64,000 nucleotides of DNA, from assembly GCA_022820645.1 (NCBI GenBank), contig JAJEFD010000017.1, forward strand, positions 62,001 to 126,000, in the 5' to 3' direction. Under the pieces are notes generated by a model, which saw nothing but the letters and a program-made list of their open reading frames with translations, searched no databases and was not told the origin of the DNA. The position numbers and the translations under genes were made by a program. The DNA comes from Dehalococcoidia bacterium (GTDB lineage: Bacteria; Chloroflexota; Dehalococcoidia; Lucifugimonadales; Australimonadaceae). Shown here in pieces: positions 45,156 through 54,377 of the stretch (position 1 is its first letter; the number at the start of each line of letters is the position of its first letter).

Positions 45156-46979
45156 GTGAGCGCTTTGCTGAAATCCATCGGCTGCGGCAGCCTACGCCTC
45201 CAACACGCAGGACAAACTATCTCTCTGGCCGGATGGGTGCACCGACGCCGCGACCACGGCGGCCTCGTCTTCATCGACCTGCGCGACAGCACCGGCCTTG
45301 TGCAGGTGGTCTTCCACCCGGAGGAAGCGCCGGAAGCATTCAACGTCGCGGAGCGGTTCCGCGCGGAATGGGTGGCGCAGATAACCGGCGCCGTGCGACC
45401 GCGCCCCGAGGGGACCGCTAATCCCAATCTCGACACCGGCGACGTCGAGGTGCTGGCGAGCGACGCCGTTGTCCTCAACGTTGCGAAGACGCCGCCGTTC
45501 GACGTGAGCCAGGACGCCCCCGTCGACGAACTGCTCCGCATGCGTTACCGCTACCTGGACCTGCGCCGTCCTTTCATGCGCGAGAACCTCCGCATGCGGC
45601 ACCGCGTCGTGAAGTTCATACGCGACTACCTCGACGAGCGCAGTTTCGTCGAGATCGAGACGCCCATCCTCATCAAGAGCACGCCGGAGGGAGCACGCGA
45701 CTTCCTCGTCCCCAGCCGCATCCACCAGGGCAGCTTCTACGCTCTCCCTCAGTCGCCTCAGCAACTGAAGCAGCTCCTGATGGTCGCGGGGACCGACCGC
45801 TACTTCCAGATCGCCCGCTGCTTCCGCGACGAAGACCCCCGCGCCGACCGTTTGCCAGAGTTCACGCAGCTCGACCTTGAGATGGCTTTCGTCGACCACA
45901 ACGACATCATCGCCCTCATGTCCGGCCTCTACACGGAACTCATCCAGGCAGTCCGGCCGGACAAGCGCGTGCCTCTGCCCGTTCCTCACTTCACCTACGA
46001 GGAGGCCATGGCGCGCTTCGGCAGCGACAAACCCGACATCCGCTTCGGGCTGGAACTGGCCGATTTCTCCTCCATCGTCGCCAACAGCGAATTCAAGGTC
46101 TTCTCCGGCGTTGTCGCGAGCGGCGGCGCGGTCAGGGGCTTCGCCGCTCCCGGCCTCGCCTCGATCCCGCGACGCCAGGCCGACGAACTCGTCGAACTCG
46201 CCAAACGCTACGGCGCGCGAGGCCTCGTCACCATCGCCCTCGACGAGTCCGCAGGCTCGCTCGACGCGCTCACGCTCGACCACGTCCGTACGCCCGCCCG
46301 TGCTCTGAGCATTGACGAGATCAAGGCGATGGCAGCCGCGTGTGGCGCGGCGCCCGGCGACCTCATCCTCATCGTGGCAGGAGAGGAGCCGCAGTCCTCT
46401 TCGACCCTCGGCCAGTTGCGCCTCCACATGGGTGAGCGTCTCGGCCTCACCGACCCGGACACTATCGCCCTCTGCGTCATCTCCGACTTCCCCCTCTTCG
46501 AGTGGAGCGAGAACGAAAAACGCTGGGACTCGGTGCACCACCCCTTCACGGCCCCCTTCGACGACCACTGGGACAGGATGGAGACCGACCCAGGGAGCAT
46601 GATCGCCAAAGCCTACGACCTTGCCGCGAACGGCTACGAGCTCGCCGGGGGCAGCATCCGCATCCACCAGCGCGAGAAACAGGAGGCCGTCTTTCGCACG
46701 CTCGGCCACTCGCCGGAGAACGTGGAGGCGCAGTTCGGCCACCTGCTGGAGGCGTTCGAGTACGGCGCGCCCCCGCACGGCGGCTTCGCAGGCGGCATAG
46801 ACCGGCTCGTCATGCTGCTCTCCGATAGCGCCGAGTCCATCCGCGACACGATCGCCTTCCCCAAGACCCAGGTCGGCGCCGACCCGCTCTTCGGAGCGCC
46901 GTCGCCTGTCGACGAGGCCCAGCTGGACCAGCTCGGCCTGGCGCTGGCCCCCCGGAGTCCTGAGCCGGAGACGCGGTAG
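45156..46979 (+). CDS. aspS: Aspartate--tRNA ligase
   Basis: A 607-aa class II synthetase of the bacterial type starting at GTG 45156. The anticodon-binding OB domain (GWVHRRRDHGGLVFIDLRD, about 26-44), motif 2 (RCFRDEDPRADR), the GAD insertion domain (about 290-420) and motif 3 (GGFAGGIDRLVML) are all present. It charges tRNA-Asp and in species lacking AsnRS also tRNA-Asn, which cannot be decided here. Transcribed away from the catabolic island and followed 11 bp later by a permease gene. Confidence 0.95.
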   Translation: MSALLKSIGCGSLRLQHAGQTISLAGWVHRRRDHGGLVFIDLRDSTGLVQVVFHPEEAPEAFNVAERFRAEWVAQITGAVRPRPEGTANPNLDTGDVEVLASDAVVLNVAKTPPFDVSQDAPVDELLRMRYRYLDLRRPFMRENLRMRHRVVKFIRDYLDERSFVEIETPILIKSTPEGARDFLVPSRIHQGSFYALPQSPQQLKQLLMVAGTDRYFQIARCFRDEDPRADRLPEFTQLDLEMAFVDHNDIIALMSGLYTELIQAVRPDKRVPLPVPHFTYEEAMARFGSDKPDIRFGLELADFSSIVANSEFKVFSGVVASGGAVRGFAAPGLASIPRRQADELVELAKRYGARGLVTIALDESAGSLDALTLDHVRTPARALSIDEIKAMAAACGAAPGDLILIVAGEEPQSSSTLGQLRLHMGERLGLTDPDTIALCVISDFPLFEWSENEKRWDSVHHPFTAPFDDHWDRMETDPGSMIAKAYDLAANGYELAGGSIRIHQREKQEAVFRTLGHSPENVEAQFGHLLEAFEYGAPPHGGFAGGIDRLVMLLSDSAESIRDTIAFPKTQVGADPLFGAPSPVDEAQLDQLGLALAPRSPEPETR

Positions 46980-46990
46980 AGCGGGCGTCC

Positions 46991-47815
46991 ATGCTCCCGG
47001 AGTTGACCATCGCCCAGGCTGCAACCCTCGTGTTGCTTGGGTTGTCTGTCGGCGCGGTGGGAGCGCTGGCGGGTGTCGGCGGAGGGTTCCTCCTCGTCCC
47101 TGCCCTTCTGCTCATCTTCCCGGACGCCAACCCTGCGGCAGTAACCGCTATCTCCCTCACCGCGGTGCTGTTCAACGCATCCTCTGCAACCGTCGGCTAC
47201 CGCCTCAGGCGGCTGCAGGACTTCCGGACCGCCGGCATCCTCATCGCCCTGGCGGTCCCCGCCGCGGCAGCGGGGGCGCTCATCAACCGCGTCACCGACC
47301 GTGGCGCGTTCGAGACCGTCTTTGGCATCGCGCTCCTGTTGGGAGCGGTCTACCTTCTGGCCCGCGGCGCGATCGAGTCCCGGCCGGAGGAGCCCTCCAC
47401 ACACGGACGGCTCCGCACCATCGTTGCGAAGGGAGGCGACGTCTACCGCTATCGTGTGAACGAGCCCCTTACAGGCTCCCTTGCACCCGTCGCGGGTTTT
47501 TTCGCGGGCTTCTTCGGCATCGGCGGCGGGGTCATCAACGTCCCGGTCATGTTGCTCCTCATCCGTATCCCGAAGGCCGTCGCCATCGCGACCTCGCAAC
47601 TCGAGCTGACCGCAGCAGCGGCAGCAGCCTTGGCCATCCACATCGCATTCAGCAGCGACGAGGCGAGCCTCTGGTTGCGCGCAGGCATCACCGGTCTGGG
47701 CGCCATGGTTGGCGCGCAGATCGGCGTCCGGCTCGCGCCGAGAGTCAGCGGACGGCTCGTGCTTGGCGTGATAGGAGCGGGCCTGCTCATCGCCGGGGTG
47801 AGGCTGCTGCTCTGA
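46991..47815 (+). CDS. Sulfite exporter TauE/SafE family permease
   Basis: A 274-aa integral membrane protein with about eight hydrophobic segments. It has the two family repeats GxGGGFLLVPALLLIF (about 28-43) and GFFGIGGGVINVPVMLLL (about 172-189). The family moves sulfite, sulfoacetate or other organosulfonates and is often called YfcA-like. The loop at about 125-155 is hydrophilic and longer than usual. Co-directional with aspS but unrelated in function. Confidence 0.9.
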   Translation: MLPELTIAQAATLVLLGLSVGAVGALAGVGGGFLLVPALLLIFPDANPAAVTAISLTAVLFNASSATVGYRLRRLQDFRTAGILIALAVPAAAAGALINRVTDRGAFETVFGIALLLGAVYLLARGAIESRPEEPSTHGRLRTIVAKGGDVYRYRVNEPLTGSLAPVAGFFAGFFGIGGGVINVPVMLLLIRIPKAVAIATSQLELTAAAAAALAIHIAFSSDEASLWLRAGITGLGAMVGAQIGVRLAPRVSGRLVLGVIGAGLLIAGVRLLL

Positions 47816-47823
47816 GGTCCCGG

Positions 47824-48696
47824 CTATCCCGCTGACACACCCTCCAGCCCCCACGCGTCTCTGAACCGCACTGGCAGAGCAAGGCAACCCGCTCGAACCG
47901 CAAGGCGTTCCGCTAGGCCAGAGGTTTTCCCCTCATCCGCCAGTGCGAACATCGACGGCCCCGCACCGCACAGCGCCGGACGCAACCCCGCCGACTCGAA
48001 TGCTTCCCGCAGCGCCGCGTAGGACGGGTACGCCTCGCCTGCGACCGCGTCGAACGCGTTGACCACTCGCGCATCGAGCGGCTCGCCGCTGCGCAGGCGA
48101 CGCTCAACGTCCACTGTAGCCATGCCGTCCGTGTAGTGCTCCGGCCTGAAGAGTCCATACATCTGCGCTGTCTTGTCCCTCGGCCTCGATGCGTCCGGCA
48201 CGGCCACCACCGCCTCGCCTTGCGAAGCCGGCAACGGAGTCAACCGCTCACCTCTCCCTTCGCCCAGCGCCGTGCCTCCGGAGATGAAGAATGGCACGTC
48301 GCTGCCCAACCGCGCCGCGAGTTCGCGCAACGCGCCGGTCTCAAGGCCGAGCCCCCACAGGCGCTGCAGGCCGAGGAGCGCGGTTGCAGCGTCGCTGCTG
48401 CCTCCGCCGAGCCCGCCCGCCATCGGTATGCGCTTCGTCAGGTGTATCGCTGCGCCCGCCGAAACTCCTGCCTCGCGCTGCAGCAGGCGCGCCGCCGCCA
48501 GCACGAGGTTCTCCTCTACCGGCGCTGCGCCCTCCGGTTCGACCGTAAGGCCGAGGTCGTCCGACTCATCGAACGTCAACTCGTCCGCGAGGCTGAGCGA
48601 CTGCAGGATCGTCCGCACCTCGTGGTAACCGTCGGCGCGGCGTCCGAGCACCTCGAACGTCAGGTTGACCTTCGCGGGAGCAAGCAGACGGAGCAC
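47824..48696 (-). CDS. ispE: 4-diphosphocytidyl-2-C-methyl-D-erythritol kinase
   Basis: A 290-aa GHMP kinase of the MEP isoprenoid pathway. GTG 48696 is the start because the conserved APAKVNLTFEV begins a few residues later. The GHMP ATP loop PMAGGLGGGSSDAATAL (about 92-108) and C-terminal CGAGPSMFAL are complete. It lies 5 bp after the NHL-repeat gene on the same strand. No other isoprenoid gene is seen in this window. Confidence 0.93.
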   Translation of the reverse strand: MLRLLAPAKVNLTFEVLGRRADGYHEVRTILQSLSLADELTFDESDDLGLTVEPEGAAPVEENLVLAAARLLQREAGVSAGAAIHLTKRIPMAGGLGGGSSDAATALLGLQRLWGLGLETGALRELAARLGSDVPFFISGGTALGEGRGERLTPLPASQGEAVVAVPDASRPRDKTAQMYGLFRPEHYTDGMATVDVERRLRSGEPLDARVVNAFDAVAGEAYPSYAALREAFESAGLRPALCGAGPSMFALADEGKTSGLAERLAVRAGCLALPVRFRDAWGLEGVSAG

Positions 48697-48701
48697 GGAG
48701 G

Positions 48702-49643
48702 CTACCAGCGGCGCTTGTACTTGGAGATGCTCCGCATCTCGCGCGGCGGGTCCAGTTGGCGGCCCATGATGGTGTACGAGACTTCCGCAACGTACAGGCT
48801 GCCCTCTGAGTCCACCGCGATCCCGTGCGGAGCGACGAATTCGCCCGGCCCCTCGCCTTCGACTGCGGCCCCGAACCGGCTGACCAACTTGCCGGTCAGG
48901 TCGAACACTTCCACCCGGTGCCCCATGTTCGGGGAATCGAACCCGCCTATCCCGTTCAACTCGCCCACGTAGATATGGTCCTGCCAGAGCACCATCGCGT
49001 CGGGGCGGTGGATGTTGTTCCACATCGTGATGAAACGCCCCTCCGCGTCGAAGACCTGGATGCGGTGCGCCTCCCGGTCCACCACGTAGACCCTGTCCTC
49101 GCTGTCGATGGCGACGTTATGCGGGCGCATGAACTCGCCGGCGTCGATGCCGGGGCTGCCCCACGAGAACTTGTAGTCGCCCGCGCTGCTGTAGACGTGT
49201 ATCCGTGCGTTCCCGTAGCCGTCCGACACGTACCAGTCGCCGTTCGACGGGCGGATCGCCGCGGACGTCGGGCGGTTGAACGGTTCCCCGCCCCACTTCG
49301 GTGACGGGTTGTTGCGGTTCCCCAGTTCGAACAACTGCTCCCCCGCCGCGTTGAACTGCTGCACGGTGTGGATGCCGTCGTCGGCGACGAGCAGCGTGTC
49401 GTCGTGCGCGATATACAGCCCGTGCGTGCGATTGCTGAAGTAGCCCTCGCCGAACGACTTGATGAAGTTGCCGTCCTTGTCGAACTGCATCAGCGGGTGG
49501 TCGCCCCGCGTCAGCAGGTACACGTTGTCCTGCGAGTCCACGGCAACGCCCGGACATTCAACCAGCGTGTATCCATCCGGGATGGTGGGCCACCCCGGCA
49601 CGTACTCGTACTGGAACCCCTCGTAGCCGAAAACGTCCGCCAT
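48702..49643 (-). CDS. NHL-repeat beta-propeller protein
   Basis: A 313-aa protein from ATG 49643, behind CCGGAGGAG. NHL-type blades recur as GVAVDSQDNVYLL, TSAAIRPSNGDWYVSD, NVAIDSEDRVYVVDR and GIAVDSEGSLYVAEV, each followed by a short blade with a Phe-Asp-x-x-Gly turn. It resembles peptidyl-hydroxyglycine lyase-like propellers, but it has no signal peptide, so I expect it to be cytosolic. Enzymatic function is unproven. Confidence 0.82.
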   Translation of the reverse strand: MADVFGYEGFQYEYVPGWPTIPDGYTLVECPGVAVDSQDNVYLLTRGDHPLMQFDKDGNFIKSFGEGYFSNRTHGLYIAHDDTLLVADDGIHTVQQFNAAGEQLFELGNRNNPSPKWGGEPFNRPTSAAIRPSNGDWYVSDGYGNARIHVYSSAGDYKFSWGSPGIDAGEFMRPHNVAIDSEDRVYVVDREAHRIQVFDAEGRFITMWNNIHRPDAMVLWQDHIYVGELNGIGGFDSPNMGHRVEVFDLTGKLVSRFGAAVEGEGPGEFVAPHGIAVDSEGSLYVAEVSYTIMGRQLDPPREMRSISKYKRRW

Positions 49644-49800
49644 CGCACTCCTCCGGAGGCATAACGCCGCCCCGATTCTACGCCAACCCGCTCGCGTCCA
49701 CGCCAGTTGGCCACACCCTCCCCCGTTCTCGCACACGACACTCGGAAATCAGGTACCATCCGCACAGCAACCACTAATCCAGCAATCGGAGGAAGGCGCA

Positions 49801-50958
49801 ATGACCCAGAACGGCACACCGAAGGACGCGATCGCTCGCGGAGGCGGCGACGGCAGGTTCGCTTACGACCGGTGGATGGAGGCGCAGGGTCTCCCTATCC
49901 ATCGCGGCTACTTCATCGAAGACCTGCGCACCGTCGAGGTCGCCCCGTGGCACGAGCGCGAGTGCAACGGCGCCTTCATCCAGGTATCCGGCATGGAGGG
50001 CGTCGCCGAGGCGCGCATCACCGAGCTCCCGCCTGGTGCGAGCGCTCCCCCGTTCAAGTTCGCCCTCGACGAGGTCGTCTACACCCTTGCGGGGCACGGC
50101 ATCGCCACCGTCTGGACGGACGGCGTGCCCAAGCACAGTTTCGAGTTCGGGCCGCGCAGCCTCTTCCTCATCCCGCGCGGCGCGCACCGCCAATTTGCCA
50201 ACGCTCGCGGCGACCAGCCCCTGCGCATGGTGCACAACAACTACCTCCCCGTTGCCATGTCGCTCGAACCGGACCCGGACTTCTACTTCAATAACTCCTA
50301 CCCGCACCCCGAACTACTGCAGCCCCGCGAGGAGGAACTGTACGCGGTCGCCAAGCGCGCGCCGGACATGGGACGCGGCGCCACCTGGTACGGCAATTAC
50401 TTCACCGACATGGCTGCGTGGAACGACCTCGTCCCGCACCGCCAGCGCGGCGGCGGCGGGCACGTCGTGGACGTCTCTTTCCCCAACTCCCAGATGGGCG
50501 GACACATGTCCGTCTTCCCGCCCGGGACCTACAAGAAGGGACACCGGCACGGCCCTGGACGGGTCATCGTCATCCCGGCGGGCGAGGGCTACTCCATCAT
50601 GTGGCCGGAGGGCGGCGAGAAAGTCATTGCGCCTTGGCACGAGGGCAGCATGTTCACTCCGCCCGACCGCTGGTTCCACCAGCACTTCAACGTCAGCGTG
50701 GAGCCTGCCCGCTACCTCGCGCTCGCCCCGCTGCCGCAGTTCAGCGGCCACAGCGAGAAGGTGGAAGACCGCAGGCGCGACCAGATCGAGTACCCATACG
50801 AAGAACCCTGGATCCGCGAGAAGTTCGAGGAGGAGCTCGACAAACGCGGACTGGAGAGCCTCATGCCGCACGAGGCCTACACGAACCCCGACTTCAAGTG
50901 GGGTTACCGCGCCGACGAGGAGCAGGGCGCAGTGCTCGGCCTCCAGCACAACCGCTAG
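49801..50958 (+). CDS. Bicupin protein
   Basis: A 385-aa protein starting at ATG 49801, behind AGGAAGG. Two cupin barrels are recognisable: about 65-150 (LPPGASAPPFKFALDEVVYTLAG) and about 235-320 (FPPGTYKKGHRHGPGRVIVIPAGEG...WFHQHFN). The second keeps an HxH pair and a later His for metal; the first lacks the histidines. The fold and size recall gentisate 1,2-dioxygenase-like and related bicupins in degradation pathways, so an oxidative catabolic role is possible but not shown. Monocistronic, with a strong terminator. Confidence 0.8.
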   Translation: MTQNGTPKDAIARGGGDGRFAYDRWMEAQGLPIHRGYFIEDLRTVEVAPWHERECNGAFIQVSGMEGVAEARITELPPGASAPPFKFALDEVVYTLAGHGIATVWTDGVPKHSFEFGPRSLFLIPRGAHRQFANARGDQPLRMVHNNYLPVAMSLEPDPDFYFNNSYPHPELLQPREEELYAVAKRAPDMGRGATWYGNYFTDMAAWNDLVPHRQRGGGGHVVDVSFPNSQMGGHMSVFPPGTYKKGHRHGPGRVIVIPAGEGYSIMWPEGGEKVIAPWHEGSMFTPPDRWFHQHFNVSVEPARYLALAPLPQFSGHSEKVEDRRRDQIEYPYEEPWIREKFEEELDKRGLESLMPHEAYTNPDFKWGYRADEEQGAVLGLQHNR

Positions 50959-50987
50959 CCCCAGCCATCCTGGCCGGACACTTGAAA

Positions 50988-51016
50988 GGGGCGGCTCTTG
51001 GAGCCGCCCCCTTCTC
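50988..51016 (+). terminator. Terminator after the bicupin gene
   Basis: GGGGCGGCTC (50988-50997), TTG loop, GAGCCGCCCC (51001-51010), then CTTCTC. A 10-bp GC-only stem with a modest T-rich tail. Confidence 0.75.
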
Positions 51017-51060
51017 ATATCCCCTGTCTGTTCAGGAGCTTGCCCGTGGCGCCGTGAGGT

Positions 51061-52020
51061 CTACACCAGCACCATCGATCGCACCGTGGGCATCCCGGAC
51101 TTCGCGAGGCTCCAGTGTTCCCCGTGGTCCTCGCTCACGTACAGGTCGTTCGCCGCAGCCGCTACGAGCGCGCCGCCGGGGCCGGCCACCATCGTCCTGA
51201 CCATCGCCTCGAAGGAAGCGGGCAGGCCATTCGCGAGCCGGAGCCAGTGCTCTCCGCCGTCCTCGCTGCGATAGAGCGCGGCGTTTGCCGTGCCGTTCGC
51301 GCGCCATCCCGGTGGGGGTGTTGCGGCGGCGGCCGTGTACAGCAGCCTCGGGTCTTCCGGTGCTGCAACCAGGGGCATCGTGTACGGTCGCTCCAGTCCT
51401 TCTTGCACCAGGGTCCACGTCTGGCCGCCGTCCTCGCTGCGGTGAAACCCGCACCCCGTGGTCGCGTACATGTGCTGCGCATCGGGGTCTGCCATCACCT
51501 CGTGGACGTCGAAGAAGAGCCCCTCGTTGAGGCTCTCCCACGTCACACCGTCGTCGACGCTGCGGAACACGCCGCCCTCCTCGACGCCGACGTAGACCCC
51601 GCCCGCCTGCGCGGGGTCGGGGAAGATCGAGCGCACGTGCGGGATGTGCGGCGGCGGGGGGAACGTCCATGTCTCACGGCCGGGGATGTCGTTGAACGAA
51701 TCGCAGCCGACCCACGTCGCTCCGCCGTCCGCGCTCCGGTACACCATCGCGGGCGATACGCCCAACCATACGAGCCCCGGCACGCGGGCATCGGCTCCCA
51801 GCGTCCACGGCAGGTCCTCTACCGCTCGGGCGTTCATCAACTCCCAGTGGTTATGGCCGCTCCGGCGCCAGACCGCCGCGTCGTCCGTGACGGCGTACAC
51901 CGTGTCGCCGGCGCCCGCGAGCAGCGGCCGCGCTCCCGGGCCGTCCTCCGCGTGGAACTTTCCGCTGTCCAGGTGGAACGCGAACACACCATCGTCTGTT
52001 CCCAGCACCAACTCACTCAT
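51061..52020 (-). CDS. BNR/Asp-box repeat propeller protein
   Basis: A 319-aa protein from ATG 52020, behind CAGGAGGG. At least five Asp-box motifs of the S-x-D-x-G-x-x-W type recur (YRSADGGATW, FRSVDDGVTW, HRSEDGGQTW, YRSEDGGEHW, YVSEDHGEHW), as in sialidase/sortilin-like propellers. There is no signal peptide and no sialidase active-site Arg triad that I can place, so it is probably a cytosolic propeller of unknown function. Confidence 0.82.
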   Translation of the reverse strand: MSELVLGTDDGVFAFHLDSGKFHAEDGPGARPLLAGAGDTVYAVTDDAAVWRRSGHNHWELMNARAVEDLPWTLGADARVPGLVWLGVSPAMVYRSADGGATWVGCDSFNDIPGRETWTFPPPPHIPHVRSIFPDPAQAGGVYVGVEEGGVFRSVDDGVTWESLNEGLFFDVHEVMADPDAQHMYATTGCGFHRSEDGGQTWTLVQEGLERPYTMPLVAAPEDPRLLYTAAAATPPPGWRANGTANAALYRSEDGGEHWLRLANGLPASFEAMVRTMVAGPGGALVAAAANDLYVSEDHGEHWSLAKSGMPTVRSMVLV

Positions 52021-52088
52021 GGCTGCCCTCCTGCTTGTCATGGGCCTGCTGCTCTTGGCGCAAGCGTACTCGTCTGCGACGGACGCCT

Positions 52089-52292
52089 CTACTCCGGGCG
52101 CTTGCCGATCCGCAGTCGAACGACGCCGCAGTCGCACAGGTAGTCCGTCCACGCCAGCTCGTCGAGCTCGTTCGGAAGCAGGGGCTGGCCACGCTCCGAG
52201 TACGGCACCTCCCGGACGCGCGAGGCGCCGCAATGCTCGCACGGCGGCTCCATCCGCAGTCCGCCCTCGCCGCTGCTCACCACGACGCTCAC
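52089..52292 (-). CDS. Small zinc-ribbon-like protein coupled to rsmA
   Basis: A 67-aa ORF starting at GTG 52292, which overlaps the rsmA stop as GTGA; an ATG at 52253 would give 54 aa. Two Cys pairs (CEHCG and CDCG-type, YLCDCGVVRLR) suggest a small zinc ribbon. I do not recognise the family. Coupling to rsmA and conserved-looking Cys spacing argue that it is real. Confidence 0.5.
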   Translation of the reverse strand: MSVVVSSGEGGLRMEPPCEHCGASRVREVPYSERGQPLLPNELDELAWTDYLCDCGVVRLRIGKRPE

Positions 52293-53083
52293 GCCGCGCC
52301 CCGCCACGTGCGATACAACGACGCCCACTCCGCCATCGACAGCGTCTGCGCCCTGCGCGACGCCTCGATCCCTGCGCCGGCAAGCAGCCGCTCAGCCTCA
52401 TCCGGCGCGACGTTCAGGCCACCCGATAGTGCGTTCCGCAACTGCTTCCGGGGGGCGCTGAACCCCGCGCGCGCCAGCACGAAGAACCGCTCCGCATCGT
52501 CGACGCCCTCAGCGAGGCCGTTGTGCAGCACGATGCCAACCACAGCCGACGTCACCTTTGGCGGCGGCGTGAACGACCCCGGACGCACGATGCGCGCGAT
52601 GCGCGCGCTCCCGAACAGCTGCACCGCCAGCGACACCAGCGACATAGCTCCCGGCTGCGCGCACATCTGCTCCGCGACCTCTCGTTGCACCAGCACTGCC
52701 GCGCGCTCGGGACGGCAGTCCGACTCGAGGAATCGCCTCAGGATGGGCATCGCGGCGTAGTACGGCAGGTTACCGAGCATCTTGTACGGCGCGCAGCCGC
52801 CGAGCAGCGCGGCAGGGTCGGCGAGGCGGGCGTCCGCCTCCACGACTTCCACGTTGGACGGCATCGTAGCCGCCAGCGACCGCGCCAGCGCGTTGTCCAG
52901 TTCCACCGCGATGACGCGCGGTGCCCGTTCCGCCAGCACCGCCGTGAGCGCGCCGCGCCCCGGCCCGACCTCGATGACCGTATCGCCGGAGCCCACGTCT
53001 GCCGCGTCTGCTATGGCGCCGAGGATGTTGCGGTCGGTCAGGAAATACTGCCCCAGGCTCTTTCGGGGAGCGCCGTACGCCAT
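52289..53083 (-). CDS. rsmA: 16S rRNA adenine-N6,N6-dimethyltransferase
   Basis: A 264-aa KsgA-type methyltransferase that dimethylates two adenines in helix 45 of 16S rRNA. ATG 53083 is chosen because KSLGQYFLTDRNIL follows at once. SAM loop EVGPGRGALT (about 41-50), catalytic NLPYY (about 106-110) and the C-terminal helical domain are present. SRP RNA lies just upstream on the same strand. Confidence 0.93.
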   Translation of the reverse strand: MAYGAPRKSLGQYFLTDRNILGAIADAADVGSGDTVIEVGPGRGALTAVLAERAPRVIAVELDNALARSLAATMPSNVEVVEADARLADPAALLGGCAPYKMLGNLPYYAAMPILRRFLESDCRPERAAVLVQREVAEQMCAQPGAMSLVSLAVQLFGSARIARIVRPGSFTPPPKVTSAVVGIVLHNGLAEGVDDAERFFVLARAGFSAPRKQLRNALSGGLNVAPDEAERLLAGAGIEASRRAQTLSMAEWASLYRTWRGAA

Positions 53084-53206
53084 GGCTGGCCTCGGAAACG
53101 CACGCGCCGGAGACGATCGATGCCTCCGGCGCGGCGGATTTGCAGAAGAGAGGCCGTGCACCTCTCGTCGAACCGGGAGCCCGCGCGCTTGGCCATGGAC
53201 CCGGAC

Positions 53207-53310
53207 TCGAACCAGACTGGTCTGCGGCACTCGGAGCACTCCGCTTAGCGCTGCTTCCTTCCGGACCTGACGCGGTTCACAGGGCTCCGTCGCGCAGGGT
53301 CTGGCTCTCA
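53207..53310 (-). ncRNA. ffs: Signal recognition particle RNA (bacterial small type)
   Basis: On the reverse strand the S-domain signature CAGGTCCGGAAGGAAGCAGC (53241-53270 region) is exact. The flanks pair: CCAGAC with GTCTGG, CTGCG with CGCAG, and CGGAG with CTCCG, giving one long irregular hairpin of about 100 nt. No Alu domain is visible. It occupies much of the gene-free stretch 53084-53504; in the remainder (53311-53504) I see no further feature apart from a possible -10 (TATCCT, 53490-53495) close to the galU start. Confidence 0.9.
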
Positions 53311-53504
53311 ACGTCCGTTTCCGGGCCAGAGACGGCGAGACCGGCCCTCTAGAGAGGAGTTCAACCCCGCTGAAGCGGATTTCGGGTGCAGGGCACCGCT
53401 AGCTCCCCGTCTAGCACGGCCACAGTCATGCTATGCGCGCAGGCGCGGCAGGTCAACGCGACGCTCTCCCTAACTCCTCGACCGGCTGCTATCCTCTCCC
53501 CGTC

Positions 53505-54368
53505 ATGCCAGTCCGCACCGCCGTCATCACCGCCGCCGGAGTAGGCACCCGCTTCCTCCCCATCTCCAAGTCCGTCCCCAAGGAGATGCTCCCCCTTGTC
53601 GACCGCCCCGTCCTCCAGTACGCCGTCGAGCAGGCCGCCGAGGCGGGCATCGAGCGCGTCGTTCTCGTCACCTCGCGCGGCAAGACCGCGATGGAGGACT
53701 ATTTCGACGTCGCTCCCGAGCTCGAACGCACCCTCCGCGAACGCGGCAACGCGAAGCTCGAACCGGTCGAGCGCGTCGGACGCATGACCCGCGTCATCGC
53801 CGTGCGACAGCCGGAGCCGCTCGGCCTTGGCCACGCCGTCCTCATGGCGAAAGAGGCCGTAGGCAACGAGCCATTCATCGTCTACCTGCCCGACGAGATA
53901 CTCCTCGGCGAACCCTCCGTGACCCGCCAGATGCTCGACGCCTACGAGCGGCGCGGCAACGCCATCGGCGTCGTCGAAGTGCCGTGGGACGACGTCTCGC
54001 GGTACGGCGTCGTGGAGGGGGAGCCACTCTCCGACCGCGAGACCCGGCTCACGCGCAGCGTCGAGAAGCCCCCGCGCGAGGAGGCGCCCTCGAACCTCGC
54101 CATCGTCGGACCCTACGTCTTCTCGCCCGCCATCTTCGACTGCCTGGAAGAGATAACCACCGGTGCGATAGGCGAGCTTCAGCTCACCGACGCCATCGCC
54201 CTCCTCGCACAGCGCGAACCCGTCCACGCCTACCGCTTCGAGGGAGAACGCTTCGACGCCGGCACGCCGCTCGGCCTCATGCAGACCGCCGTGGAGATCG
54301 CCCTCCGCCACCCGGACTATGCCGACGCGATGCGCGCATGGATCAAAGAACTGGCGGCGCGCCTGTAA
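53505..54368 (+). CDS. galU: UTP--glucose-1-phosphate uridylyltransferase
   Basis: A 287-aa nucleotidyltransferase making UDP-glucose. ATG 53505 gives the canonical start with AVITAAGVGTRFLPISKSVPKEMLP (about 6-30). QPEPLGLGHAVLMAK, LPDEIL and the C-terminal FDAGTPLGLMQT motif complete the GalU signature. Convergent with lepA, 9 bp away. Confidence 0.93.
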   Translation: MPVRTAVITAAGVGTRFLPISKSVPKEMLPLVDRPVLQYAVEQAAEAGIERVVLVTSRGKTAMEDYFDVAPELERTLRERGNAKLEPVERVGRMTRVIAVRQPEPLGLGHAVLMAKEAVGNEPFIVYLPDEILLGEPSVTRQMLDAYERRGNAIGVVEVPWDDVSRYGVVEGEPLSDRETRLTRSVEKPPREEAPSNLAIVGPYVFSPAIFDCLEEITTGAIGELQLTDAIALLAQREPVHAYRFEGERFDAGTPLGLMQTAVEIALRHPDYADAMRAWIKELAARL

Positions 54369-54377
54369 CGCGGCTCT

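Noticed and set aside
52289-53311. Longer rsmA frame starting at 53311
   Set aside because: The first 76 codons run through the SRP RNA and have no similarity to RsmA; the conserved protein begins at ATG 53083.
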